Of a DNA stretch of 64,000 nucleotides, positions 13,001 through 22,289 are shown in pieces (position 1 is the stretch's first letter; each line of letters starts with the position of its first letter). Source of the stretch: Sympetrum striolatum (lineage: Eukaryota > Arthropoda > Insecta > Odonata > Libellulidae); contig OX388351.1 in NCBI GenBank assembly GCA_947579665.1, positions 51,344,939-51,408,938 of the forward strand, read 5' to 3'. A program made the position numbers and the translations under genes. Under the pieces are notes generated by a model, which saw only the letters and a program-made list of their open reading frames with translations, did no database searches and had not been told where the DNA came from.

Positions 13001-16000
13001 GGTGTCACTAAAGCAGAAAAATCGTTAGCTAAATTGAGGAAAAAGTCGCTAGATATAGCGACAAAATCTCTAAATTGGCAACTGTGAGAGGCAACTGTGA
13101 GACTGACTTTGATACAAGGAGAGCTCTAATTGGAATTTAAGTAAAACTTGAAGCGTTAAGCAATTCTGCCGATGAAAAAAATTTTGAAGTTTTAATTATG
13201 AGTGTAGTGTAAGTTAGTTTGCAAGCAAGATCACGTCACTTAAAAGCGATTCAATCATATTGCCAATGTTATATCGTTTGGGAGATATTTTTCAGAGAAA
13301 AGCCTTATACACTGAGCTTGAAGCGATTTTTCTGGCAAGGAACTCTTAATTTAAAATGTAAGTATAGTGTAGTAAGTTCGTTCACAAAGAATATCGCTAA
13401 ACCTTACAGCCCTCCATTTGGTTTATGAGCATAAATCGCCGAGAAAATTTTATTCACGAAAACAAAAGAAAGTTGATAGGTCGAGAAAAAATACGAAAAT
13501 ATTTCAACTATTAATAAATCAATGGTAGAAGGGTTGACTATGTGGAATTCCATAGAAATAAATTAAATTTATAGGGTGTATATATACGGTGGAAAATAGT
13601 ACAAGTGAACATTTTATTTCTTAAATCTATTTCAATCATTTTCTAGCTATACTTCCTAGTCGATGCCTCGGTATTTCGCTTGGCTGTGGATAAGCTCTAT
13701 GTTCCGCTCAATATCTATTAGTTACACATTCTCGAATCCATTACGTGCTTTACTTAGCGATCTATTTTCCCTGCAGGAGATATCCATAATTATAGCTTTA
13801 AGATATAAATTTCACACTATGTATTTTCTCTTCCCAATTTGAGTTTAAAACTGAAGTAATAAATTAGTTGTTTAGTGTGCCCCAGAGCTTGAAATATCAC
13901 GTAAATTTGGCTTAGAAGAAACAAATTAGGAAGCAACGCTTTTAAAGTTCCGTTCGTATGGAAAATATCAAACCGTCCCAAGGATTATAAGTGAAATTAT
14001 AATTGAAATTTGAGAAAGACACGTCTTTGATTTAATTAAAGAACATAGTGTAGTTTCTATTTGTTATAATGGTCACCCATTTTTCTCTCTACATATAGAT
14101 CGGAAAGCTTTAATCTACTTGGTTATAAGGAAATAAGCTGACATAGGAAAATATAATATTAAGTCATTCATGTTTTTAAATATGTTTATGATGCTCATCA
14201 GTAGGACGTTTTACAAGAACATATCGATCTCTGGGGAGAAAAACGTCTAAAATTTTTCTTTCTTTTATGTTGTATCGATTGTAAATTGAGGATTTGTATG
14301 TTAACGGTTCCTGCAAGCACATTTTGACGATAGGAATATTTTTCAACCGTCTATTGGCTGAGAATGGAGTAAAACGTATGTATTATAATAAAATTTAATT
14401 TTAAAGTTTACCTTTCCCCGGTCTTTTTCGCTTGGATACATAAAAGGTACTGAGGTAAGAGTAATCATTATTAACGTCATCCATATTGATAAATCCTCAT
14501 AGTTGAAATGTGTGATTCACGGAGCCATAGCGGAGCATGTACGTGAACGTTTTCCACTCGTAGAATTTAGAATTGGTTAAGAAAAGAAATTCTACCCCAC
14601 TCTTATTTTCTTTAGTAAGCCTCATTTCCTCTACGGAGTAGTACCACTTGATGTAGCCAATGTCGTTGGGTTTGAGGTACGAATTGGTAATACTTTACTG
14701 ACGGTTTACCCCCGCGCTAATTTCACTATTTCAATACTTTCAGTCGTAATCCCACCAATTGATGTAGTAAAAATTTAAATCACATTCCCCTTTCGTTAAA
14801 ACTCGATAGTTGGAATAATATGGAGAGGATTATTAATTTTTGTGCTGAGGATTACGATCTGATGCATGCAACTTTTCGCCACTCACGGCGTTCCATTAAA
14901 ACTGACTCTGCAATTCGCAGAGAACTAACGGTTCTGCTCGGGTGACTAATTGCCCACACACCAAAAGTAGTAGCAATTATCCCAACTTATGCGATCTGGA
15001 ATGCGGTCAGCTTAGTGGAAACAGGGGTGGAACGGATTCGTTGTTATTAACCCGATTAGTCCCCCGACACCCGGGTCATCGAAAAAATATCGCAGGTCCT
15101 AGTTCGAGGGCCTTATTACGCTGGACCACTTCTGCCTCCAAGAGCCTCGCTTTATTTTAGGGTTCCAGTGACCGTTTTCTTCTGCATCATTTCCTTCATT
15201 TTTAGGTCGGATTAATTTTCCGCCGATGTTTCTTTTCCGCTCTCCTTCGTTTAGCGTCCCCCAAAAAGGCTTCGGAGGACGTCCCTCCCGCCCCTTGCCA
15301 CGATCGGCCCTGGTCGATATGCGAGGACTTACCATACGCCTCGATTTTAAGAGCATCAATGAAAAGGAGCAATGGAAGCTCAAGAGGAAAGACATTCTAT
15401 TGTTCGGAGTTAAATTAAAGGAACTTATTTTTTGGGAGCTCTGGTCGCGAATTCGTTCATCATTCCTACTAATCACATTAACGTTAAAACATTCACTGTT
15501 GCAGCACAGAGATTCAGTTCTTATGTAGTCCATCATGAACAATTTCCTAGTAAATAGGGTAACATGATATGCTAAAGAAGATGCTTATATAGTTAAACAG
15601 GAAGTAGCGTATATTATCATGCATAAACCGAGTTTTTTAGCACACTTTTTATGCTGAGAAAGCTCCCCACGACTTGTATTCGAGTGAGGATTCAACTTAC
15701 GTATTCTTTGTGGAAAAAGTCTGCCGTATCCGGAAATTGGCTTTTAAAATCCTCACTTGATCAATTAACAATTCTTTAAAGATTAATTATTGTTGAAATA
15801 AATGTTTTAAAATCATTTAACCTAGTGATATCTCAACTACTGTAATTATTGATATTTATTTTACTTTGTAATTTACCATCAACTGCTGCATTTCTCACCC
15901 CAGGCTTATACTAGAGTCCAATTAGTTTTACAGTTTTTTGAGATAAAATTAGGCGCCTCGGCTCATATTAGGGTCGGCTTATACTCGAGTATTTACAGTC

Positions 16001-19000
16001 TATTATTATTTAGCTCAGTATAAGGATGCAAAATGAAGGAGATAATTGGAACTTTTTCCACAAAATTTTGGAAAAAGTACCAATTATCTCCTTCATTTTG
16101 CATGATGGATTTCCACCATATCTCGCCCGATTCTGTGAATTTTATTCAGTTTAAGAAATCGATAGTTTACATCATTTACGTACTGATGCGTGCTTTACTG
16201 TAATCTTATTGGAAAATAGTTTTATTTTGAAATTTACCAGTAGCTGCTGCGTTTCGCATCCTAGGCTTATACTCGAGTCAATTAGTTTTCCCAGTTTTTT
16301 TATAAAATCAGGTGCTACGGCTTACATTCGGGTAGACTTATACACTAGTATACACGGTAATTAAATATGAAGCATATAATTTTATGGCTCTCACGAATTT
16401 TGATTTATAAAAGTAATAACTGCCTTTAGGGGGACACGAATATCAAATGGAGAATATGTACTCCCTTTATTTCGGTCCGCATGCTGAAACAGATTTCCTT
16501 GTTAAAGAGGAAAATTCTAGGATTAATCTCTCTAATGAGGCAAGGACGGAGAAGGATATTTCAATGGTCCTTTCTGTGCTTAAAACTTTTGCATTTCCCA
16601 AAAATTGAAAATATTCCTCTTAGTTCTTAGCTCCTTCACAATGCTGTCTCTTACGATCCTCGCTGTAACATTCCGCACATTTTGTTACGTTTGGAAGTAA
16701 TTTTTGCTCGAAATCTTGCTTTATCTCTCGAACGTGCATGCTTTTTTGTTTAGTTTACAGGGGGCATGTATAAGTGTATGTTCCTATTTCAAAAACTTGA
16801 TTTTAATAGGGAAATGTTTTTCAAAATTTATCACCTTTTGATATAATTAATCAAGATGTGGAAATTAACTTTAACGCTCCACAAGAACGTTTTAAGGTTA
16901 TACGAGAAGTGAAAATAGTTATTTTATTTGGGACTCGAACCCAGGTATCGCTAACGGCACTTGATAGTTAAGTGGTTAGAAGACCTGCCCGAAAAGTGGA
17001 AGACCTGGGTTCGAGTCCCAGCCTAACCAATCAATTTTTCACTTCTTGTAAAACCTAATTAATCAAGTTTCATTGCCAGTCTTGTAAACAATGAGGTCAA
17101 CGGTCAACACCAAGCCGATGAATTATTCATCCGTTTTAAACGAGTTGCATTGCGTTGAACGCAGTCGTAGTTCTAGTACTTATAATCAAGTGTAGTGGGT
17201 AGTGGCGGGACTTAATCTTTGAAATGCCCTAAGAAAGACATCACAGGGCGTGATGCCTGGGTATTCTGGGGTCCAGAGAGGGTCCAGACTTGCGATTCAC
17301 TCTGACCAATCCACTTTTCATCTGTAAAAGCTCGAACCCTCGAAAGCCATTGGAGGAGTAATCTACTGGACCACGATAGAAACTTTAATATCCTCCTTTA
17401 AATAGTTTGAGATTCACTTCTGCCAACAAACACGGCTCAAAAATCAGAATATTCTCTTTGAATAACTCTGTGAATTTGATTGAAGGCACCGAATATCTGT
17501 CTTACTACATTTTTAGTTATTGCATCATCATGGCAATTACCACGTTAACTGGAGTTGACGTAATTTCCAAATTAAATAAGTTTAAATAAAATTGATGTGG
17601 CCAATCATATCTTCGTGGAGTTTCGTGGAAACCATTTTAAAGAACAAAACGTTGTAACTTCCACAATATGCATTACAATCGGCCGGAATTGAGGATTTAG
17701 TTTAGTTTTAGTGGAATTCTCCGAAGTCAATTGCTTCCTTCCGGCTTGGGAGAACCACTCATTATTTTTGCTTTCGCACAGTCGATCATTTTACACCAAA
17801 AATTTGGAGATTTTTGTTACAAAACAAGAATGGGACTTACGAGCTTATAAACATAGGAAATAAATTCATGTACACGAAATGAGTTAAGATTTGTGAGTTT
17901 ATTAGAGCGATAAGAACCAATTGAAGCCCCTCTTTAGATTTTTTTAAAAATTGATGATTATCGTGAATGATTTGATGTTTTTGATGAATGATTTAATTAC
18001 GTCAATAAAACAAAAGTACTGTTTATTTTGTTAAACATTAATAATTTTCTAAACTTTATTTCAACAAATATTTTGAAGTACGCCGTTTGAGTTATAATAA
18101 GCATTGAAAAACAAAATCCTGGAAGTCTGTAGTAAATTTAAACTCGTTATATTCTGATGTAAGTTTTCTCATTTTTGTTAGCTCAAATATAGGTTCGAAT
18201 CAGGGAAAATCACTTCTTCGTTTGAGAAGTACGTGGTGACTTCTGAATTCCATACTTTTCTCACGTGGTAGATACAATGGCTAATTCGTATCATCGAATA
18301 CTTTTATTGCTAAAGGGAAAAAAGTAAGCAATGATGAAATTCATAATATTCCTTTAATCAAGGATTCCTTCAATTCGCGGTGAATCTTTGCAAAACAGGA
18401 CCATCAAGAAGACATAAATGCACTGCAGTATTTACTGTATCTATAATACAGGAGCTACCAAAATATTTGTCAACTGAAAGCTATGTGATAGGACGATGAA
18501 ACAAAAGCCAATGGGAAAGAAGGTTGCAGAATAAGCTTTACTTACGCGACAGAACGTAATGACGGATGAAATCTTCAACAGCAGCAATGGGGAGCGTCGA
18601 ATTCGGTGCCAGCAATAAGTGCGATGACAGCGCCCACGGCACAAACGGGAACGAAACGAAGCAAATAATAAACATTTGAGAAACGACTTTGATTAAAAAG
18701 GCAAAGCACAGAGAGAATATGAGGGGAAGATATGCGTGCAAATACAGTCGTTAATTTTATCCCAACGAGTTTCTGAATATAATGGATGAATATCACGCTG
18801 CACCCGCTCATGCGAGTAGAAAACAAGCCATTTTCAGTAAAAAGGAGTAAAGGTAATGTAAGCATGGCCTATCTGTGTTAATGGAACATTACATCATGAC
18901 TTTTGAAACTCGCATTTGGTAGCATTACCTTGCCCTAGTTGTCTCAGCCTTGAAACCAGTGCAGTAGAGCAGTAGTGTATTTGTAATCCATATTTTTCAT

Positions 19001-22000
19001 TATTACTACCTTCATTTACACTTACACTTAATTTGCGTAATATGCTTTAAATGCCATTGTGAGTTAATCAATTTTATTGTGCATTTATCAATTACTTGAG
19101 GGTTGTTTATTATCATTCTCCTAGCATGACGTATATATTTAAGAACAGTTTAATTTTGAGAATTAATTTTCCTTGTTTTCAGTGTGTTGAAAAGAACATC
19201 GGGGGTAGATATGTGAAACGGTGCACCATATTTAATCACAAAAATTTGTATAAGATCCAGCGTAAATAAAACACTGAATACATTTGTGTTGAGTTTTATA
19301 TGTATGAGGAATATTGTAGAAAATTTTTTGATAAAATTTAGTTCATAGTTTTGTTAATTTAGTTCGAGTCAGCATACTGAATCAGTTTTCAACAGAAATT
19401 TTATCAAAATATTAATATTTCGCGATATAAATTTATATTGAGATCTATATTAAGTAATTTCTCTTTTTATAATTGGTCATATTGGAAATTTACCGTTAGA
19501 AAGCATCAATAGAATAAAAGTCACCAATCTATACTTCTGATTTAATTACGTATATGAAAGTACTCTCCCATCGCGAAGGACCGAAATATTAGGGGTATTT
19601 CAGTCGTTTCCGACCACATAAGCATTTCTTTGACGTCCGCGATGGAATGGAATTACTGGCGAAAGCTCTTTCGTTGGCCGGTCTTTCGAGGATTGCACAT
19701 CAAAAGATATCATTGAAAGGGACCGTAAAGGTCAGGGTAGCACTTTCAGATCCGAAACTGTGGGCTTTTTACTTCGAGGGGCGATTTCATGGACTCATGG
19801 CTTAGTGATTACCTCCTGGACCTTCCGATGGACGGTGACCTTGTGCCATTGGTTGTCGTCGAATCGTATCCGCGGAGGTTTTACGTTCATCTCCAGTCGC
19901 CCGCTTCCCAAACTGACCGCCAAGGTGACGCCTCCGTCTTTCAGGGCCAGGTTCATGTAGTCTTGCCCATCGCCTGCGAATCAAAGGTCGAAAATACATG
20001 ACGCATACTTCCGCAGAGAAGACGATAGTCGAATCAAATTTTTCATAAATTAATAAAATCAAATCAATTTTCTTTATAAATTAAAACCATTGTAACATAA
20101 AACAAACCACTTACCAATGTATTTGGAACTATTTAGAAAAAACAATACATAAGAAAATAAAGAAAAAATAAAGAACAAAACCCCCACAAAAATAGATAAA
20201 ATATAAAGACAAAACAAAAACAATTTTAAAATATAAAATAAACCAGCAGCAATTCCCTTTCATTTGCTTTAATGATAATGCACATATATGTATATAACTT
20301 GTGCATATTCCGCTTTAATTAAAAAATATAAGGTTCTGAAATCTTTTCCTTCGTAAACATTTTTAAATAGGTTTATATTATTTTGAGATATTAATTTTAG
20401 GGGTACATAAATACTATTTCTATATCGGTGCCAGTCACGTGCTTTGTAATGGCCAAGTTATGGAATTTTGGATGACGAAGTTACACCATCGATTAGTAAA
20501 TGTGCCCAAGCGTCCTTGGGTCATACCGAGTATATCAAAATAATAATACAATACTAAAAGAAAGTAAACATTAAAGGTCATGTTTACTGAGCTACTGATA
20601 GTCAAGATGATTACCCCAATGCCCAAATCAGGCAGAATGTTTGCAGCAATCGCAAGTCAGTGCTGCCAAATGCAAAAAAATAAAATTTGTCTGTCTGAAA
20701 AATACCTAATAGGAGGAAATTTCTTATACTCTATACTGTAATATTATCCAGACGATGATCGCTGTTCTCGACTAAATTCGTAGCTCGTTGATAATTTTGG
20801 GGTATGCTAAAACTATAAATGTTTGACGAAAACGTATACCTCGTCTTATCTGAAAGTTGTCTTATCTGTGGAAGTATTCGGTATAAATATACGTCATACA
20901 TAAAAACGACTTTATTTGAAAAATTATCTGAAATCTCCGTTGGCATTTAACCTTCCATCGGAAATTCGTATGAAAATAAATAATAAATTAGGATTGTAAA
21001 ACTAGGTGGTTGCGTTGAGAAAGCAAAATTGTTTTGGAACTGGGATAAGGAAATCCTTTTTAATGTGGATGTATTTCCTCAGAACGTGCGTGGATTTGAT
21101 ATCCTTTTACTTGAGACAGCTTTGCGTAGATCCACAAAGCACTACTCCTATTTGAATTATAATTGTAATTGTTAAAATCTTTAGAATAAGGGGAGAGTTC
21201 CAATTTTCTCGAAGACAGCGTGACATAGTCTCATTATTTACAAAATGCCAGGTTGAAGATAAAAATCAAGTGTTTCGAATCACTTAATCTTAATAGTGAC
21301 AATGTTTTGGATTCCATTTACATGGAGTACATTTATTACTAAAAAGTACAGGGTGCGGCAACATAACTTCCTTTTTTCGCATTAAAAAGCATTTAAAAGA
21401 AGGAAGTTATGTTGCCGCACCCTGTACTTTTGGTATATAAAAAAGCTGTTCATATCGCTTATAGTTGCTATCATTTTATAATATCGAAAATTTGCATCTA
21501 TTTTTGATGGTATCTGAAATGATTTTTCTAATGAAATACATTACATTAATTTCAAAAGCTATTAACATACACTATGTATCATACATACAAAAATAATTAT
21601 CAATAATGTTATTCAAAGACAATTTCCCGAGTACAGGATAAGATAATCATTGTTATTATGGATTTTGGATGGATGAATTACTATTATGGATTACAGATAG
21701 AATCCTTGTGCGAATGCCGGGAAGATTGTATTTTTATCTAACTATATCCCCCTTGACCGTTACCACGTGAAATCATGCCAAATTGCTGCGTATATATGAA
21801 AGAAATAAACAAACAAACAAGTAAGGAGAATCGATATTAAAGCCAGGTTATTCACAATATCATCGTAGCTCCAGCAAGGTGACATTCCTGCTGCCATTGC
21901 AAGGAAATTAATTTTAAAGAATTATTCCAGCGAATCCGAACAGATGAAAGAGTCAGGCTGATTTTAATTCACGAAGAAATAATGAATGAATCTCCCGTGA

Positions 22001-22289
22001 TATACATACGACACGCATCGCGCAGCCGTTCCTCTTTCAATTGAGCCTTCGTCACCAGATGGCGAACAATACGGACACTTCAACTTCTTTTCCGGCTAAC
22101 AAAAGAGGAGCGCAGTAGAGTTGGGCGTGCGTTGCTCACCTGTGTAGAAGAGCAGTCCGCTCGGCTGCCTCGTTTTGAAGTGGAGCGAGACTGCGTCCTG
22201 GGCCCCAACTATGGGCCCGCCCCCGCTCAGACCCAAGTCGTAAGAGAGGAATTCTGATCCCCGGAAGGTGGCCTCGGACGGCGCTTTGT
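1575..22289 (-). CDS. Nrx-1: Alpha-neurexin (neurexin-1 type), partial gene, eight internal exons
   Basis: Presynaptic single-pass adhesion receptor; the family binds neuroligins and other postsynaptic ligands through extracellular laminin-G (LNS) and EGF domains. Seen here: eight minus-strand exons at 22289-22140, 19973-19813, 11799-11641, 10228-10076, 9067-8942, 8117-7925, 5195-5007 and 1721-1575. All inner borders are AG..GT and all phases agree (1-1, 1-0, 0-0, 0-0, 0-0, 0-1, 1-1, 1-1), giving 1278 nt without a stop. Domain order is LNS2, LNS3, EGF2, which is the centre of an alpha-neurexin. Neurexin hallmarks are FVGCLRK, FVGCVRDLVINGR and GWNRFICDCS. The start, LNS1, EGF1, LNS4-6, membrane segment and cytoplasmic tail are not in the sequence I can read. 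Neurexin-IV/Caspr is less likely because this order and these motifs fit Nrx-1 better. Orthology is established-family inference without a database search. Confidence 0.93.
3751..3930. repeat. Tandem duplication, about 98-bp period
   Basis: Two copies start with TGCAGGG at about 3752 and 3849. Both run through the words CCCTGGAACATATAAAACAT and ATATGAGTTGGCC with few differences. The second copy continues into GGCCTGGTGTAGTGGAAAGG, which looks like a tRNA A box, so this may be the head of a tRNA-derived SINE. Confidence 0.75.
4036..4140 (-). mobile_element. 3' end of a non-LTR retrotransposon or SINE with (TTA)n tail
   Basis: Read on the minus strand, GGGTTAGATGTAAGAAGAGA is followed by a stretch ending in a (TTA)n microsatellite, here seen as (ATA/TAA)n at 4039-4073. 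The same unit recurs at 34285-34375 (minus) and 46795-46850 (plus), and in part at 29580-29630, so it is a dispersed family with a simple-repeat tail. Confidence 0.6.
4616..4852. mobile_element. Mariner-like MITE
   Basis: Terminal inverted repeats of about 30 bp start with TACAGGGTGT and contain ACCGGGAACCGC on both ends (left 4616-4648, right about 4823-4852). The element is 237 bp, with TA at each border. No transposase coding is present. TACAGGGTG ends and TA borders suggest mobilisation by a Tc1/mariner-type transposase; that assignment is inference. Confidence 0.7.
5007..5195 (-). CDS. Nrx-1: Nrx-1 exon: end of LNS3
   Basis: 189 nt, phase 1 at both ends. The acceptor is GTCTTTCAG|GC and the donor GGTG|GTGAGT. 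It encodes DSSQLDLDGPLLLGGVGSRL, then PPNIWTVSLRRGFVGCVRDL and VINGRVIDIAGFARKQDGG. The LLLGG strand, the P(P/T)xxWTxxLxxGxVGCxRDL block and the I(D/N)GxxxDI turn are diagnostic of the end of LNS3. Its GC cysteine should pair with the first cysteine of the next exon (KPWC). An unrelated 106-codon frame on the plus strand across this exon is a shadow. Confidence 0.93.
5340..5376 (-). repeat. tRNA-derived fragment (B-box-like)
   Basis: On the minus strand the stretch contains GGGTTCCAGTCCCGTC, resembling a tRNA T-arm or polymerase III B box. No complete cloverleaf can be drawn around it. It is probably a SINE remnant. Confidence 0.35.
5549..5692. repeat. Inverted repeat (foldback), about 35-bp arms
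   Basis: The left arm 5549-5582 contains ATGACAAAGTCAAAAGATAA; the right arm 5658-5692 is its reverse complement with few mismatches. A 75-bp spacer separates them. It looks like a small non-autonomous element. Confidence 0.6.
7925..8117 (-). CDS. Nrx-1: Nrx-1 exon: core of LNS3
   Basis: 193 nt, phase 0 in and phase 1 out. The acceptor follows a pyrimidine tract ending TTCTCTAG; the donor is CCTG|GTAAGA. It encodes EEYFALEILDGRLYLHLDLG, then SGSIRVKAAPGRVDDGAWHE and TVDGTTVRFSTPG. The motifs (Y/D)FA(L/I)E(I/M)LDG, L(D/L)(L/M)GSG, VDDGxWH and SVDG are those of LNS3 in alpha-neurexins (compare FFAIEMLDGHLYLLLDMGSG in vertebrates). The last glycine codon is split with the exon at 5195. Confidence 0.93.
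8118..8941 (-). other. Nrx-1 intron, LNS3
   Basis: About 0.8 kb, AT-rich. I see no repeats or exons. Confidence 0.85.
8942..9067 (-). CDS. Nrx-1: Nrx-1 exon: first strands of LNS3
   Basis: 126 nt (42 codons), phase 0 at both ends. The acceptor is ATGTTTCAG|ATT and the donor CCTGAT|GTAAGA. It encodes ILPPWDSPHSGSISLKMRTN, then EPDSLLMFNGMA and VGEGMPAPD. The GSIS(L/F)x(M/F)RTxEPxxLxxF pattern matches the beginning of LNS3 in other neurexins. The frame stays open through the donor, so intron retention would add about 40 residues before a stop; those residues have no neurexin similarity. Confidence 0.91.
9068..10075 (-). other. Nrx-1 intron, LNS3
   Basis: About 1 kb, AT-rich. The only feature I see is the tRNA-like segment at 9879-9950. 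Confidence 0.85.
9879..9950 (-). repeat. tRNA-derived sequence
   Basis: On the minus strand a polymerase III B box, GGTTCGAATCC, is preceded by GCTAGCGGGCTAACGCTCC, which resembles a tRNA anticodon arm. The ends do not form an acceptor stem. It is most likely a SINE head or tRNA pseudogene lying in an Nrx-1 intron. Confidence 0.5.
10076..10228 (-). CDS. Nrx-1: Nrx-1 exon: end of LNS2 and start of LNS3
   Basis: 153 nt (51 codons), phase 0 at both ends. The acceptor is TTTTGCCAG|GTG and the donor CATCTG|GTAAGG. It encodes VEFTADTLKLNLIDLVRTGS, then VAGRPEFMCQEVEAAEPVTF and TTGESHL. It carries the second LNS2 cysteine (EFMCQE) and the linker, and it opens LNS3 with EPVTFTTGESH, which corresponds to DPITFETPESF in vertebrate neurexins. 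Spliced to the exon at 9067 it reads on in frame. Confidence 0.92.
10229..11640 (-). other. Nrx-1 intron, LNS2
   Basis: About 1.4 kb, AT-rich. A GC-richer stretch at 11230-11480 has no recognisable coding or repeat. Confidence 0.8.
11641..11799 (-). CDS. Nrx-1: Nrx-1 exon: LNS2 after the splice-site-2 junction
   Basis: 159 nt (53 codons), phase 0 at both ends. The acceptor is CTATCAG|GTG and the donor AAG|GTTTGT. It encodes VSVVVDGMYSEHSHTAGTFS, then SSSLVYVGGSEDP and KAHSNFVGCLRK. The VYVGG and FVGCL(K/R) motifs are typical of laminin-G domains; the cysteine in GCL is expected to pair with the one in EFMCQE, encoded by the next exon. It begins at the VxxDG strand that follows splice site 2 in vertebrate neurexins. 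The open frame runs past both splice borders into intron, but similarity to the family stops at them. Confidence 0.92.
15870..16000. repeat. Direct repeat, copy 1
   Basis: Shares AGGCTTATACT(A/C)GAGTC, AATTAGTTTT and a GGCTTATACTCGAGTAT-like end with 16215-16355. The two copies sit about 345 bp apart and flank the hairpin at 16026-16103. They may be the two ends, or two copies, of one DNA transposon. Confidence 0.55.
16026..16103. repeat. Near-perfect 78-bp hairpin
   Basis: ATGCAAAATGAAGGAGATAA with the following ATTGG pairs with its reverse complement at the right end, and the inner (A/G)ACTTTTTCC / GGAAAAAGT stretches also pair. The loop is only about 10 nt. It resembles a very short foldback element. 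Confidence 0.75.
16215..16355. repeat. Direct repeat, copy 2
   Basis: Second copy of the 15870-16000 repeat, with CTAGGCTTATACTCGAGTC and a matching 3' end before CACGGTAATTAAA. Same orientation as copy 1, diverged. Confidence 0.55.
16895..17056 (+). mobile_element. Foldback element carrying a tRNA-like polymerase III promoter
   Basis: Ends are inverted repeats (AAGGTTATACGAGAAGTGAAAA at the left, the reverse complement of TTTTCACTTCTTGTAAAACCT at the right). Inside, TGGGACTCGAACCCAGGT (16929-16947) is repeated in reverse complement near 17003-17021 as ACCTGGGTTCGAGTCCCA. Between them TAGTTAAGTGGTTAGAAG resembles an A box, so A and B boxes are correctly ordered on the plus strand. A shorter relative lies at 27751-27844. 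Confidence 0.6.
19813..19973 (-). CDS. Nrx-1: Nrx-1 exon: middle of LNS2
   Basis: 161 nt, phase 1 in and phase 0 out. The acceptor is TTCGCAG|GC and the donor GAG|GTAATC. It encodes DGQDYMNLALKDGGVTLAVS, then LGSGRLEMNVKPPRIRFDD and NQWHKVTVHRKVQE. This is the core laminin-G strand set with the conserved NxWHxV motif. The exon ends exactly where vertebrate alpha-neurexins carry alternative splice site 2 (between the WH strand and the VxxDG strand), so its 3' end is the place where a small optional exon would be inserted. Short ORFs in the other frames over this exon are shadows. Confidence 0.93.
21342..21431. mobile_element. Short mariner-like MITE (90 bp)
   Basis: Perfect or near-perfect arms of about 32 bp: AAAAGTACAGGGTGCGGCAA at 21342 and its reverse complement ending at 21431, with about 26 nt between the arms. 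The TACAGGGTG end is shared with 4616-4852, but the inner arm sequence differs, so it is a different family. Confidence 0.75.
21735..21822 (+). mobile_element. Non-LTR retrotransposon 3' end with (AAAC)n tail
   Basis: TATATCCCCCTTGACCGTTA runs into an ATGAAAGAAATAAACAAACAAACAA tail (simple-repeat 3' end). A relative at 25848-25930 has TATATCCCCCTCAACCTTTT and a TAAATAAATAAATG tail. Only the non-coding 3' end is present in both. Confidence 0.55.
22140..22289 (-). CDS. Nrx-1: Nrx-1 exon: start of LNS2
   Basis: The most upstream exon I can identify. It is 150 nt, phase 1 in and phase 1 out. The acceptor follows a T-rich run ending in TTGCAG; the donor is ACAG|GTGAGC. It encodes KAPSEATFRGSEFLSYDL, then SLHFKTRQPSGLLFYTG, the first beta strands of the second laminin-G domain, where vertebrate neurexins have ATFRGSEYFCYDL and FKTLQRNGLML. 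The final G codon is split with the next exon and is completed to Gly-Asp-Gly. The exon upstream should end in phase 1 and carry the end of EGF1 or the linker at splice site 1. I could not find it within the window. Confidence 0.92.

Larger units (their letters stand above)
11800..19812 (-). other. Nrx-1 intron at the splice-site-2 position
   Basis: About 8 kb. It contains direct repeats around a hairpin (15870-16355), a tRNA-bearing foldback (16895-17056), a TTA microsatellite near 12826-12845, and GC-richer patches at 14880-15350 and 18540-18680 with no recognised protein. Any optional microexon for splice site 2 would have to lie here; I did not find one. Confidence 0.8.
19974..22139 (-). 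other. Nrx-1 intron, LNS2
   Basis: About 2.2 kb, AT-rich. It contains the MITE 21342-21431 and a retroelement 3' tail at 21735-21822. No exon is recognised. Confidence 0.85.

Noticed and set aside
18441..18865. Three overlapping minus-strand frames, one ending before a GT (PIAAVEDFIRHYVLSRK)
   Set aside because: No neurexin similarity, no good acceptor in phase 0, and the three frames compete. Kept only as a GC-richer intron patch.
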